The translations under genes and the position numbers were made by a program. From Cerioporus squamosus (Eukaryota; Basidiomycota; Agaricomycetes; Polyporales; Polyporaceae), in assembly GCA_022592435.1 (NCBI GenBank), contig JABYQS010000061.1, positions 62,001 through 126,000 on the forward strand: a DNA stretch of 64,000 nucleotides. Reading direction: 5' to 3'. Below the pieces are notes generated by a model. The model was not told the DNA's origin. It worked only from the letters and a program-made list of their open reading frames with translations, and searched no databases. Positions 35,135 through 48,871 of the stretch are shown one piece after another. Every line of letters starts with the position of its first letter. Position 1 is the first letter of the stretch.

Positions 35135-35802
35135 CTAGTGGTGCGCCTCGGCCTTGGGCTCGTCGGCCTCGAGGAAGGCAAGGAACTGCTCCGCGCCAGT
35201 CGGGCCGGCCGACTCGCCCTCAGCAGCGGGCTTCGCAGCGGCCGCGAGGGTCGGCTCGGCGGCGTCCCAGGCGGAGAGCTCGCCCGCGAGGTCGGCGGGG
35301 AGCGAGGGCGCTTGGGGCGCGGGCGGGAGGGAGTAGGACTTGACGACGCCGACGTGTGCGTCCTTGACCTGGGGCAAGAGGACGGTATCAGCGTGCGTTC
35401 ATGCGTGCGTGGTTGATTACGAGGTGGGGGACGGGGTGTGGTTCGCGGAGGATGCGAGGATGTCGTTGAGGAATCACGGAAAACGTAACGCACCGGCGGA
35501 GGGGGCTTGTACGCCTTCAGCTGCTGGATGTAGAGGTCCTGGATGAGGTCTTCATTTTTGCATAAGACACACGCGTCCCAGGGAGGGTATTGCGAGTAAT
35601 TCTACGTCAATTCCCGCCACGATGCCAAACGTTAGGGCGCCCACGTACCTTTCCGCGCGACAGCGGAGGTTGAGAACGCGCACTGGCGCGAAGCCGCACG
35701 AGCCTACACATATCGCACGTCGTTAGAAGCCTGCTCAACGCTATCGACAGCGAGCAAAGGACGTACGGCGACGGTGGCCTGCCTGAGGACAGCGGAGGAC
35801 AT
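35135..35802 (-). CDS. ATP14: Mitochondrial ATP synthase subunit h (Atp14-like)
   Basis: Peripheral-stalk subunit of F1Fo ATP synthase in the inner membrane. Exon 1 starts MSSAVLRQATVAVRPLLAVD (35802), an Arg-poor but amphipathic presequence; the next exon has ARASRQCAFSTSAVARK, a typical processing region. A middle exon carries DLIQDLYIQQLKAYKPPP, the subunit h signature. The last exon gives VKDAHVGVVKSYSLPPAPQA, then AELSAWDAAEP-like acidic sequence, and ends EADEPKAEAHH (TAG 35137-35135), comparable to the acidic, His-ended yeast protein. Four exons, about 130 residues. Head to head with the F1 inhibitor gene. Confidence 0.8.
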
Positions 35803-36010
35803 GGTCGATGGCGGAAGAGGGATGGTCGTGACGTGACGGAACGCCCGCGTGACATGGCCTCGGTGAGTCTCGGTACGGCGCCGCCGGCCAGACGCGAATC
35901 CCGCGGGCGCCCGCCGAGCTGGCCAGCCCGCACGGCGGTCGCGTATATCTGCCCGTTCACACCTCTCCTCGACCCCACGAACACCCAACTCAACTACTAC
36001 CACATTCACG
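35803..36010. promoter_or_regulatory. 208-bp bidirectional promoter, ATP14 and INH1
   Basis: The only DNA between the two start codons. It is GC-rich and contains TGACGTGACG near 35827-35836, which holds a CRE-like half site, and a TATAT near 35945. Shared control of two ATP-synthase-related genes is inferred from arrangement alone. Confidence 0.6.
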
Positions 36011-36491
36011 ATGCTCGCAAGGATTGCTGCCCGCTCTGCTGTCCGTGCGCCCCGTGCGACGATGACCCCCGTCGCGGCGCGTTTCTACTCGGAGAACGCG
36101 TTCAAGTAAGTGATTGGTGTTGCGGGCACTGTCGGGCGTGGCATGCTGACGGCTTGAGCAGCAAGAAGGAGAAGGCTCACGAAGGTCAGGGATGACCATG
36201 ACGCAGCTGAGGGACATACTCGCTGAACGGATGGTACAGACCAGTATGCTCGTCAGCACGAGAAGGAGCAGATCGAGAAGCTGAAGAAGCAGGTGCGTCT
36301 CCGTGTGCTCGCACTGCTTGATGTCGGCTCATCTATATATTCGCTCAGATCGCGGACAAGAAGGCGGAGCTCGTATGTGTCGTTTCGAGTCGATTGAGGA
36401 GGAGACTCTGACTTTCCGTCTCCATTTCCTACAGGAACGCCTGCAGAAGGAGCACGACCAGCTGGACAAGGACGCAGCGAAGAAGCAGTAA
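36011..36491 (+). CDS. INH1: Mitochondrial F1-ATPase inhibitor (IF1)
   Basis: Matrix peptide that binds F1 at low pH and blocks ATP hydrolysis. Presequence MLARIAARSAVRAPRATMTP, with the likely processing region ending VAARFYSENAF. After short introns come KKEKAHE, DQYARQHEKEQIEKLKKQ, IADKKAEL and ERLQKEHDQLDKDAAKKQ with TAA at 36489-36491. The mature part is an acidic/basic coiled-coil helix with the conserved YxRQxEKEQ core and the pH-sensing His positions. Five exons, about 85 residues, as in yeast Inh1. Shares a 208-bp promoter with ATP14. Confidence 0.92.
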
Positions 36492-37043
36492 GCAATTGCA
36501 AAAGTCGGTTTGGGCTGGACAGCTTCGGGTGAGTGTACACGCACCTCGTGCTTGTACTCCTCACCCATGTCCGCACGCCGTCGACAGCAATCTTAACACT
36601 CGTACTACGTGTACTACCATCTCTGCCGTAATGCATCATCGACGTCTTTGACCCGTGTCGCATTTGCCGTCACCCCGCCCGTCTTGCCCATCGTCGCGAA
36701 CCGCGAGGATGCCCATTGCCCTCAACTGCGCCGAGTATGCCGCCCACGTGATATGACGCACGGGAAGGAAGTAAGGCAGAGTAAATCACCCAGGGTTAAT
36801 CGCGATACCGTCGCTCGTTCTCCGGTCGGGACACACCCACCCAACCTCCGTAAGACAGCAAAAGCCGTTCGGTCATTGTCGTGAGGCCTGCCGTCGGCCA
36901 GGCTGAGCGCACGAGATGTGCAATGTGCATATCTTTCACGCTATAAATGAAGGAGGGCCCGACGGCGTCCATGGCATCTTGACCTCCACCATCCCTGGCT
37001 CAGTAACAGAAACCGAACCGATAGCGTTGACAGCGAAAGGAAC
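36492..37043. other. 3' flank of INH1 and promoter of AKR copy 1
   Basis: The right half (from about 36660) is the duplicated AKR promoter described below. No separate gene. Confidence 0.6.
36745..36948 (+). promoter_or_regulatory. AKR copy 1 promoter: CACGTG box and TATAAAT
   Basis: CACGTG at 36745-36750 lies inside a block (CAACTGCGCCGAGTATGCC, then CACGTGATATGACGCA) conserved before AKR copy 2. TATAAAT at 36942-36948 is 96 bp before the ATG, followed by a conserved leader (TTGACCTCCACCATC). CACGTG is a general bHLH/bZIP site; the regulator is unknown. Confidence 0.65.
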
Positions 37044-38917
<1,874 letters not shown>

Positions 38918-39278
38918 GCGGTGGGTGGCGGTCACGGGAAGAAACACGAACAACGTTGTACCATATACAGATGTCTCCGGCGGGAAATGTGAAGACGACG
39001 GCGCTGGATTCAGATCCTCCATGTGGTGCTTCATCAGGTTGCGGCGGCTGGGAACAGAGTTGCGTCCCCCGCTATATGCGCAAGTTGGCGGTGGGCAATG
39101 CACCCCTTCTATGTCTGACTCACGACTACTCGGGGATCGCTACCATCCCATACCGAAGGCGTCCAGCACGTCAACTTCTATCATGGCCGTGCGTGGCGTT
39201 AGCGTCAGCCGTGTGGTAAGAGACACCGCGTAATTCCTCTTCAGGGTCTTCTCCTAGTGGTTAGGATCGCTGATTATA

Positions 39279-39440
39279 AACCCCGATGCAGATGGCACGT
39301 AAGTACTGCGACCCTGGGTGAGCTCGTTCGAGGAGTCCCGCGCAGTGTACGACACTGACTCCCATTCATACTGTCACAGCACTGGCATTGGGTGCCTCGA
39401 CGCCAAGGCTTCGGGCACAATATTGCACTTGTTCACGGGC
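39279..39440 (+). pseudogene. Broken fragment of the cysteine-rich protein gene, between the AKR copies
   Basis: AACCCCGATGCAGATGGCACGT and later GGCATTGGGTGCCTCGACG match 42826-42995 of the intact gene at 42550, in order, including the small middle exon, its following intron and the start of exon 3. In the fragment the middle exon reads GATGGCACGTAAGTACTGC instead of GATGGCACGTACTGT, a 4-base insertion that creates a stop. The signal-peptide exon is missing. It is a relic of the same duplication that doubled the AKR gene. Confidence 0.8.
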
Positions 39441-39589
39441 GTGTCCTGCGCTGTGTACCACCCACCGTCTTTGCCGCAACACATGAGCAAGTTGTCTGTG
39501 ACCCACCATAAGTATCTGCTATTACTCCGTCCGTCCTGGCCATCGTCGAGAACCACAGGCTCGCACTCAACTGCGCAGAGTATGCCGGC

Positions 39590-39726
39590 CACGTGGTATG
39601 ACGCACTGGAAGGAAGCACACATCCGCCATCCTCCGTGAGAGCGCAAAGCCGCTCATCCGGCCGCGGTCATCATGAGGTCTGCCGTCGGCGCGAGCGCAC
39701 AACGTCCACAGTTCCACGCTATAAAT
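39590..39726 (+). promoter_or_regulatory. AKR copy 2 promoter: CACGTG box and TATAAAT
   Basis: CACGTG at 39590-39595 in GCCGGCCACGTGGTATGACG and TATAAAT at 39720-39726 (92 bp before the ATG) align with the promoter of copy 1, showing that the duplication included regulatory DNA. Confidence 0.65.
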
Positions 39727-39817
39727 ATTGGAGGAGGGTCCGGCGGAGTCCCTTGCATCTCGACCTCCACCATCTGCAGTACTTAGAGTACAGGACCAAT
39801 AGCATCGATAGCGAAAC

Positions 39818-41609
<1,792 letters not shown>

Positions 41610-42549
41610 GCGCGAGGCGATGAAAGGAAGAAGTCTGATCGAACGAGCGCGATGTACAGAGGTTCGGTGAACTGTAATACCAAGGAAAGCTTGTCCTCAA
41701 TATGCCTGTGCCCATCTTGTGCGGCAGTCGGTACTCTGACCTCGCCTGCACCTTCAGAGCACAGCTTCTCTCGATCTCGACCAGAACAGGCTTGCCCTAT
41801 TCCGCTCTATGTGCGCGGATTGATGGTGCGCACCGCCTCCCTTTTGAGCTTCAACCATACTAGTACAAGGATGACTACTGTCTGACCGAGACGGCGTCAC
41901 GCCCGTCAACTCCCACAGACATGCCAGACGTGATCGTCAGTCGCCGCCTAGGCAATGGTTGGAGTCTTGGAGACACAGTGTAACACGATTTCATTCGATC
42001 CGTTCCCCCATGGCCGCGCTATCGAACCTGGCAAGTTGGCATTGGTATTGTGCTTTGTGCATTGTGCGCACACTACTCTACTAGTACTTCATCCCATGCT
42101 GGCAGTATGCAACGGTACGTCGAGCGTCGACATACTTGACAGGTCGCGCACCCACAACACGCCGTTTAGAAGACAGCTGGTGCTGTGTGCTGCTTAGGAT
42201 GGCATTTTGGCGCTGCGCCATTGCGGGGTTTCCTCCTGTGGGCGTGTTTTGGCCGCATTGTGAGCTGTGCCTTCACGCCGCGCTTCCTACGGCGTCGCGA
42301 CTTCTGGCTACTACAGTATTCCAGTGCACCGACTTGGCGACGATCGTGAGTGGCAGATGTTCTGGAACACGATGGCACGCGACGTATCGCGCTCAAAGCC
42401 CAGTACTTACGGAAACAAACGTTTGCCCGCAAGGACCGTCCATAAAGTCTTTGGCATCATTACCCTCAGGCGTCGCTACACCCTCCCGTTCACCAAAAAT
42501 CCCACCCTATACACTTCCGACTGCCCCGAGTCATCCGCGTCGACTCATC
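41610..42549. other. Gap between AKR copy 2 and cysteine-rich gene 1
   Basis: About 940 bp. Short open frames only (for example 41652-41885). Contains the promoter of the gene at 42550; no TATA-like box within 60 bp that I trust. Confidence 0.5.
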
Positions 42550-43124
42550 ATGTCGTACACACGTACCCTTGCCCTCTTCGTCGTCTCGACTCTCTTTTTG
42601 CTTCCGGTTGCCCTCGCAGCCAACTTGAACGGTCGGGGATCCGCTCCCAGCCCGCCTTGGGGCATCGTCAGCAGCCTCACGCGCCGTCAGTCCGAAGACG
42701 ACGGGTGTCCCTCGGGCTGGACGTCCTGCTCCGAGACGACGTGCTACCCGCTCGACGGCTCGCAGTGCTGCGCCGGTGTGTATCTTCTCTTCCGTATCGC
42801 ACAAGACACGGGATCGCTGACCTGAAACCCCGATGTAGATGGCACGTACTGTGACCCTGGGTGAGCTTGTTCGGGAATCCCGTGCACTGCTCGACACTGA
42901 CTCGAGTACGTCACACCATTAGGTTCCTCTGCCAGGAGACGGCCACGGGCATTGGGTGCCTCGACGCCAAGGCAAAGGGGCACAACGGCGCACTCGTCCA
43001 CGGGCCTGTCGGCAGTGCAGCGCTCGCTGGATTGCTTGGGGTCGCTCTGGTGTATATAGGTAAGTGCTTGCATGGACCGATGACTTTTGGACATATGCTG
43101 AGTGGACAAACTTGCACAGCATGA
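42550..43124 (+). CDS. Secreted cysteine-rich protein with hydrophobic C-terminus (surface protein), gene 1
   Basis: Small extracellular protein of unknown function. Signal peptide LALFVVSTLFLLPVALAA after MSYTRT. A dibasic LTRRQ site follows, then the Cys module DDGCPSGWTSCSETTCYPLD and GSQCCA. The next exon adds DGTYCDPG (22 bp, 42839-42860), and exon 3 adds FLCQETATGIGCLDAKAKGH. The C-terminus GSAALAGLLGVALVYIA is hydrophobic and ends at TGA 43122-43124 in a 5-base final exon (CATGA). That suggests a GPI-anchor signal or a membrane tail. All four exons join in frame. About 120 residues. Paralogue at 44.6 kb; broken copy at 39.3 kb. The module has the spacing C-x5-C-x4-C, then CC and C-x-x-G; I know no characterised family. 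Confidence 0.75.
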
Positions 43125-44508
43125 CACTTTTCGGAGGTGCCTGAGCGATCTGCGGCGCCAAGGCGCTGTCGATACCACGGTCCGATATCTCGAGTTGCAC
43201 TTCAGTGTTCGATGCTCGTTGACGCGTTCACTCGGTAGCTGGTCAATATTTTGTTGATCCCAAAGAAAGTTCTGCCCTCTTCCCTTCCACTCCCGGTTTC
43301 AATGATGTATCGCTGTCCTTAGGACATGAGAAATAATCCGATCTAGCACTCTACTTGACCGTCGGACTGAGGATTGTCACTCTGTTGGCACAGCAGACGC
43401 GGCGCTTTGGAGCTGGTCGTCGTGTGAGTTCGTCGAGGTGTAGCGTCGCGCCTCGTCGCGCCGGAGGCTTGGACACCGACGACTTCGGACGATAGGCAAA
43501 TCTCCTTGATGGCGGATGTCGTGTACTTGTGGCGATGAACAGCGCGGTCGCCAAGCTGATCTGTCATTGTCAAAGTGAGTGTGTGGTTTAAGTGAACCTA
43601 ATTACGGATGAGGCGATGGCTGTGCTGAGCGGCCTAACCGAGATCGCCACAGCGGTGTGTTCATTTTCTCACATACATCTTCTCTTCTTCCCTTTCCTTC
43701 CGCATGACAACGATCTTCCAACTTCTTGCAACCGGAGAACGCAGGGATAGAAACATCGGTGCGCACAGGTTGGACTTCCCAAGAGAATTGCTTGCATAAA
43801 CATCCGGTCAGTCCGCTGCACATGGGCTTGGCAGGCCACAGAGCCGATCATTTCCACTCTCGATATATGAAAGCCTCTCGCTACTGGATCTTATCCATAG
43901 CATCTCGTTGGCAGGCTCGCCATGGTCTTGACATAGAGGCGCACATGTGACTGATCCGGCGACAGATGACTCCTTGAACTTGCCACGCCGCCAGCGGTCC
44001 TCTGCGGTCCCGAGGCCAGGAGCCTTGCCTCGCCCAATGCCAAGCTTCTCTCTGGACCTCATGAGAACATGCGGTACGTACTGGAAGACGCTGTCGTACA
44101 CACAGCCGTAAGTGTAGGTGCATGGTCTATAACCAGAACAGTCTAAACAGTCTTACTCATGAGTGTTGCAGGTATGCCTCCCAATCAACATTACTCAAGC
44201 CTTCGTCCTTGGCTGGAACTTCGTGCATATCTCCAGCACTTCTATCGAATGCACATACCTATGTACACCTCATCGATCGCTCGATCACCACTACCGACGC
44301 CCAAGCATATACCGTCGGGATGCCTGTCAATACGTCCGGGCGAGACGCGGGCCTCCAGCGGACTTAGCGTGACAGCTTCACATGTGTTGCGCTAGTCCTA
44401 AATTTGTTGAAGGCAATTGCACAGCCCGTGCGCGAGGCTCAGGACGAAGCCAGGAAGCTTTGGTCGATGATGATCGGCCGTTTTCCCGTTCGTTAACAGA
44501 CGAAGAAG
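43125..44508. other. Gap between the two cysteine-rich genes
   Basis: About 1.4 kb with no supported gene on either strand. Open frames at 43602-43857 (minus) and 44122-44395 (plus) have no features. Confidence 0.5.
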
Positions 44509-44510
44509 TA

Positions 44511-44517
44511 TATAAAG
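44511..44517 (+). promoter_or_regulatory. TATA box of cysteine-rich gene 2
   Basis: TATAAAG inside AGTATATAAAGC, 87 bp before the ATG at 44604. Confidence 0.6.
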
Positions 44518-44603
44518 CTCGTGGCGTCCACTCGCCGTGCCTGTCAGGCTACCCCAAGTCTAACTTCAACCGTCCATACCCCCAGACGTGCAGTATACCC
44601 GCC

Positions 44604-45444
44604 ATGGTTCCGTCAGCATTGGTCGCATCCCTCCTGGCCTCTGCGCTCCTCGTCTCCCCGATCGAGGCAGCAACGATCAACGGCCTCTTCAAGCCTTCCG
44701 GACACTTCGCTAAGGGGACCGCCCGACGCGACACAGGCTGGGGTGGGCGAGCAGTCGACATCGAATCTCGCGATGACGGATGCCCCATCGGCTGGGCAGA
44801 GTGCTCGTACTTCACCTGCTACCCCCTCGACGGCTCCGTCTGCTGCTCCGGTGAGTCTCCTCAGCGTCTCGTCTACGTGCAGCCGCTTACGGACATGCAC
44901 AGACGGCAACTTCTGCGACCCAGGCTACTACTGCGACGGCGGCGGATGCTGCCGCGAAGGCCGCATCTGCAGCGGCGGCGCCCCGCCGCCCTCGACCATC
45001 GGCGGTTTCACGACGACGTCGACGCGCCGCTTCACGTCCGCCACCGCCGGACACACCACGACGTCCACCTCTTTTGACGAGTTCCCACGACGACCGTGAC
45101 TGCGGCGACCCGCGCGCTGTCGTCGAGCACGTTCATAGGTTACACCCCGCCCGACCAGTCGACCGAGTACGGTACCGTGACGGACACCAGCCCAACCGGC
45201 ACTGGCACGAGAACCGGGTCGGGGCAGTCTTTCACGAGCCTCGTGACCAGCGAGCCTGCCTCTGGGAGCAGCCCGACGGCTCTTTCAGGGGCTAACGGCG
45301 CGGGTAACGGTGCAACACCCACTGTCTCTCGCAACGTGCGGACCGGGATGTGGGTTGCGGCTGGAGTGGCCGTGCTGATGTGCATGGGTGAGTTCGCCCC
45401 ATCCTTTTCAACAGCCGCAGTCTGACCCGCTGCCTATAGCGTGA
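44604..45444 (+). CDS. Cysteine-rich, Thr/Ser-rich GPI-anchored-like surface protein, gene 2 (possible frameshift)
   Basis: Larger paralogue of the 42.5-kb gene. Signal peptide ALVASLLASALLVSPIEAA; the shared module DDGCPIGWAECSYFTCYPLD then GSVCCS; after an intron DGNFCDPGYYCDGGGCCREG. A long Thr/Ser stalk follows (STIGGFTTTSTRRFTSATAG; TTTVTAATRALSSSTF; TGTGTRTGSGQSFTSLV), then a hydrophobic end MWVAAGVAVLMCM and, across an intron, A-stop at 45442-45444. This is typical of O-mannosylated GPI wall proteins. At 45084-45086 the frame breaks: TTCCCACGACG would need one more C (TTCCCCACGACG) to join the two halves of the stalk, and no intron fits. Base error in a C run, or a truncated allele. 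Confidence 0.7.
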
Positions 45445-45829
45445 AAGAGTTCGAGTCACCAGCGTATCATGTTCCCTATCCCAATCCGCCATCCTAGCAA
45501 ACGCCGCTCGTCTGGGAGGGCCGACAACGTGTTCAACTTGCGCTCAAATTCCATGCTAATTATTCTCAGTGGCCCCGCTTCACAGTACTAGTATACCAGA
45601 GACACTCCAGTTTCTCGCCGAACAATCGTTCGGATGTGTATATGCTGATAGTGTACAATACAATTTCATAATATAGGCAATAAGCTGTAGGCAACGAGTA
45701 TCCGCCGTTCAATAGTGTCCGCAAGCCCTACGTCCATGCTATGCTCCGTCCAGCTCCACGTCCCTAGAACACCGTCAGCGTCTGGGAGGCTTGGTATGGT
45801 CATCGCTCACCACCAGACAGCCCAGCGAA
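45445..45829. other. Convergent 3' spacer
   Basis: 3' flanks of cysteine-rich gene 2 and the HHCC-finger gene. Nothing further seen. Confidence 0.6.
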
Positions 45830-47416
45830 TTACATCCTCGCATTCTCGTCCGCGAACCTCTGGAACTCCCGTGCTTCGGCGGCGAGCGCCTGCATACGCA
45901 CGCCGTCTTGATGATACAGCAACGCAGGATCGATCGGCACCATGCCAGGGTGCGGCGGGCCGACAGACGCGTAATGCATGGAAGAGGAGGGAGAGATGGG
46001 TGCGAAGCGCGCATCCTGGACCGGAACTTGCAGCGACGTGGAGCCTCCGAATCCGCTACCGGTGTTGTGCGGCAGCGACTGGAGGGGCTGTCGAGAGCGA
46101 GCGCCAAAAGGAGGGTAATCATCAACCGTCAGCCCGCCAGAGAACATCTCGGAGAACGACGGGAGAGTGACCTTCGCTGAGTGAGCCTGATATGCGCCCG
46201 GATGAGGAAATCCGCCGTCGGCGTGGATACCAGGCAGCTGGACGTAGGGGTTCTGCGGGGCGTGCGGAATGTACGCGACGTCTTGCGGGCCAAGATGCCA
46301 GCCAGAGTTCGATGGCGTGAGGTGGCAGCCAGAGCTAGATGGGTATAATTGCCAGCATGAAGGGTGAGAGGACAAGTTGCCTTGAGAGGTGTAGTGGTCG
46401 CCCGCAGAGTGAGCGACAGGACCAGGTCCAGGAGGATATTCGGGGTACGCCAGCATGGGGAGAGGCTGAGGAGGGCCGCAGTCGCTGGGAGCCAAGGAGC
46501 ACGCGCTTGACGAGTATGCCAGGCCAGACCGCGAAGCCATGAGGACGTTGTTCGGTGTTACGGAAAGGTAGCGAGCCATGACGTTCGCGATGCCGGAGTC
46601 GCATAGCACGGGACTCGCTGTTGGATACGCGACGGGGAGGACATCCGGGAGGGGAGCTTCTTCTTCCACAGGTTCCTCGAACGCACCCGTCTTCTTGTGC
46701 ATACAGGTAGGGCAATTCTTGACGAAGAGAGACACGAGGTCCTTGGGGATCCAGTTGAACGTCTTCCTGATCTCGGCCGAAGTCTTGTCTCGTCCGCTGT
46801 GCTTGACGCGCTGGTGACAGATGCAGAGGATGTCGTAGATCTGCTCTCGGACGGCGACGCGCTTCCCATCGTGGACTACCGCGGGTGCTGCCCGCGCGAG
46901 ACCTGCTCCATAGATATCCTGGAAGTCTTCATTCTTCCGCCAAGACGGACGTGCCTCAAGGGCCGGCAGGGTGTTGTCCGCGAGCTGACTGGGGTGAACA
47001 AGAGCGAACATCTTGCGAACCCACCAACGGAATTGAGGATTCTCGATAGAGACGTCGTCCGGACAGTGCAGAGCAAGCCAGATCTTGTCGAACATCTCCT
47101 GAGAGATCAGAGCCTTATTCTTCTTGCGCTTGTCGAGACCCTCCAGATACTGCTCCTCCAGAACCGCAAACTCCTCGCGGGTAGGCATGCCAAGATCCAG
47201 ACGCATCGAGCGCTGACTACGCGACGAACCAGACGAAGAAGTGGAAGAAGACTTGTGAGCGAGCGGCGGACGTAGCAGGGGCATGCCTTGTTGTGCGAGC
47301 GAGTCGGGGACCACCGCGGAACTGCTGGGCTGACGAGACGGAGGGTAGGGCGCGTTTGCTCTCGCCTTGCCCTTGCCGCTCTCCTCCGTCGTACTTCTCT
47401 TCGTTCGTGCCGGCAT
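45830..47416 (-). CDS. Protein with integrase-type HHCC zinc finger and long disordered Pro/Ser/Gly tail
   Basis: Intronless frame of 528 residues from Met 47416; the frame stays open upstream to 47656, but MPARTKRSTTEESGKGKARA looks like the natural start. Residues 1-70 are basic and Ser-rich. Residues 80-240 are globular: MPTREEFAVLEEQYLEGL, MFDKIWLALHCPDD, FRWWVRKMFALVHPSQ, then H201-x4-H206-x28-C235-x2-C238 (ICHQRVKHSGRDKT ... FVKNCPTCMHKK). That spacing is the H2C2 zinc finger found at the N-terminus of retroviral and Ty3/gypsy integrases. No DDE catalytic core, RT or Gag follows; instead there are 290 residues rich in Pro, Ser, Gly and Tyr, ending FQRFADENARM. I infer a domesticated integrase finger in a putative nuclear regulator. 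No function is known to me. Confidence 0.75.
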   Translation of the reverse strand: MPARTKRSTTEESGKGKARANAPYPPSRQPSSSAVVPDSLAQQGMPLLRPPLAHKSSSTSSSGSSRSQRSMRLDLGMPTREEFAVLEEQYLEGLDKRKKNKALISQEMFDKIWLALHCPDDVSIENPQFRWWVRKMFALVHPSQLADNTLPALEARPSWRKNEDFQDIYGAGLARAAPAVVHDGKRVAVREQIYDILCICHQRVKHSGRDKTSAEIRKTFNWIPKDLVSLFVKNCPTCMHKKTGAFEEPVEEEAPLPDVLPVAYPTASPVLCDSGIANVMARYLSVTPNNVLMASRSGLAYSSSACSLAPSDCGPPQPLPMLAYPEYPPGPGPVAHSAGDHYTSQGNLSSHPSCWQLYPSSSGCHLTPSNSGWHLGPQDVAYIPHAPQNPYVQLPGIHADGGFPHPGAYQAHSAKVTLPSFSEMFSGGLTVDDYPPFGARSRQPLQSLPHNTGSGFGGSTSLQVPVQDARFAPISPSSSMHYASVGPPHPGMVPIDPALLYHQDGVRMQALAAEAREFQRFADENARM

Positions 47417-47844
47417 CGCGGATGCTAGAGTTGACGTAGGGTTCTTGGCGAGGATCGGGGGCGCAGGAAACCGGAGGCAGAATGGATCGCCGTAGAGTAG
47501 GGTTGCAACTCTCGCGGAGTAAACGTGTAGCGGAGTACTCTGTCTTGACAAGCTGACGGATCGCTTCGCAAGTAGAGAAAGGCGAGTGTAGACTTGGTGT
47601 AGACTGTGGATAGCGATGTGAGTGGGTAGTGATGATGGTAGTAAGACAGAAAGCAAGACAGGGTAAGGTACGGGGAAGAAGCAACCGGTACTTATTACAG
47701 CACGTATTGACCAGCATAAACAAAACCAGTCAAGTCAGTAAACCTATCAGTTTGTATGATCTGATTCTCTTCTCTCAGCCTCTCTCTCTTGTACTTCGTC
47801 CATCTGATTCTCGTACGCTTTCCGTACACTTTGGGAACGGCATC
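47417..47844. other. Divergent spacer between HHCC-finger gene and RSE1 relic
   Basis: 5' flank of the minus-strand gene and of the pseudogene. No separate gene. Confidence 0.5.
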
Positions 47845-48272
47845 ATGCATCTATACAACTTCGCTCTTCAAGCCCCGACGGCGATACCGCAAGCCATCGT
47901 CGGATATTTCTCTGGAAACCGACAAGAGGAAATCATCGTTTCGCGCGGCACTCATCTGGAGCTCCTTCGACCTGATCCCGACACGGGCAAGGTAACCACT
48001 GTAGTTGCAAGCCATCTCTTTGGCTCAATCCGATCCCTAGTGCCGTTTTGCCTCACGGGAGGGAGTAAAGGTACGCATCAAGTCAGTCTCTGCGGCTATC
48101 ACCGGAATGAAAGTCCAACACGCAAATCCTCTAGATCCAGACGAATCTCCATGATATGTGCAAGTTCAGAGATTCATCGGGGTACCCCAGCATCGTCTTC
48201 CTGTGAGACGTTACTTCGAGCGTCCTCAGCGACAGCGATGCCGCTGGAGCAAGGCTCTAGGTGAAGGATACG

Positions 48273-48334
48273 ACACGTCGACGGGCGCCGCGCCAAGCCG
48301 CTCCTGCGAGTGAGCGCGGCGCCCGCCGACGTGT
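48273..48334. repeat. Long GC-rich hairpin inside the RSE1 relic
   Basis: ACACGTCGACGGGCGCCGCGC (48273-48293) is complementary to GCGCGGCGCCCGCCGACGTGT (48314-48334) at 20 of 21 positions, with a 20-nt loop. It lies within the extra DNA that separates the first two coding blocks. Confidence 0.85.
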
Positions 48335-48871
48335 AGTACAACTCAGGCTTCCAGTCCGGTGATATTGCTGTAACTAGTGAACCTGTTACGACACAATGAT
48401 GATGAACTCTTATGTTAAACTACACCATTATCGGCTCAGACTCCGACGCATCGTGATCCTCGAGTACGACCCCAAGACGAATACTTTCGTCAAGGTCCAT
48501 CAGGAGACGTACGGAAAGTCAGGCGCAAGGAGGGATGTGCCAGGTCAATATCTCGCGACTGACCTCAAAGGCCGCGCCGTCATGATCTCTGCTATTGTGG
48601 AGGCCAAGCTCGTGTACATCCTCAACCGGGACGCGGCTGCTAACCTCACTATATCTTCGCCGCTCGAGGCACATAAACCCAACGCTATCGTCCACCACAT
48701 CGTAGGGCTCGACGTTGGCTTCGAGAACCCTATGTTTGCTGCGCTGGAGGTTGATCACACCGATTCAGACCAGGATCCGACGGGCGTGGCGTTCAACAAC
48801 ACCGAGAAGGGTGTTGCGACATATCCTGAGGCCAGAATGTATTCACGTCGTGCAAGCTACCGTAATTGTTG

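Noticed and set aside
39246..39275. CCTAGTGGTTAGGAT, like the A box of a tRNA-Asp/Glu
   Set aside because: No B box, T arm or acceptor pairing downstream.
45830..47656. Retrotransposon integrase gene
   Set aside because: Only the HHCC finger is present; no DDE core, RT, Gag or LTR in the flanks.
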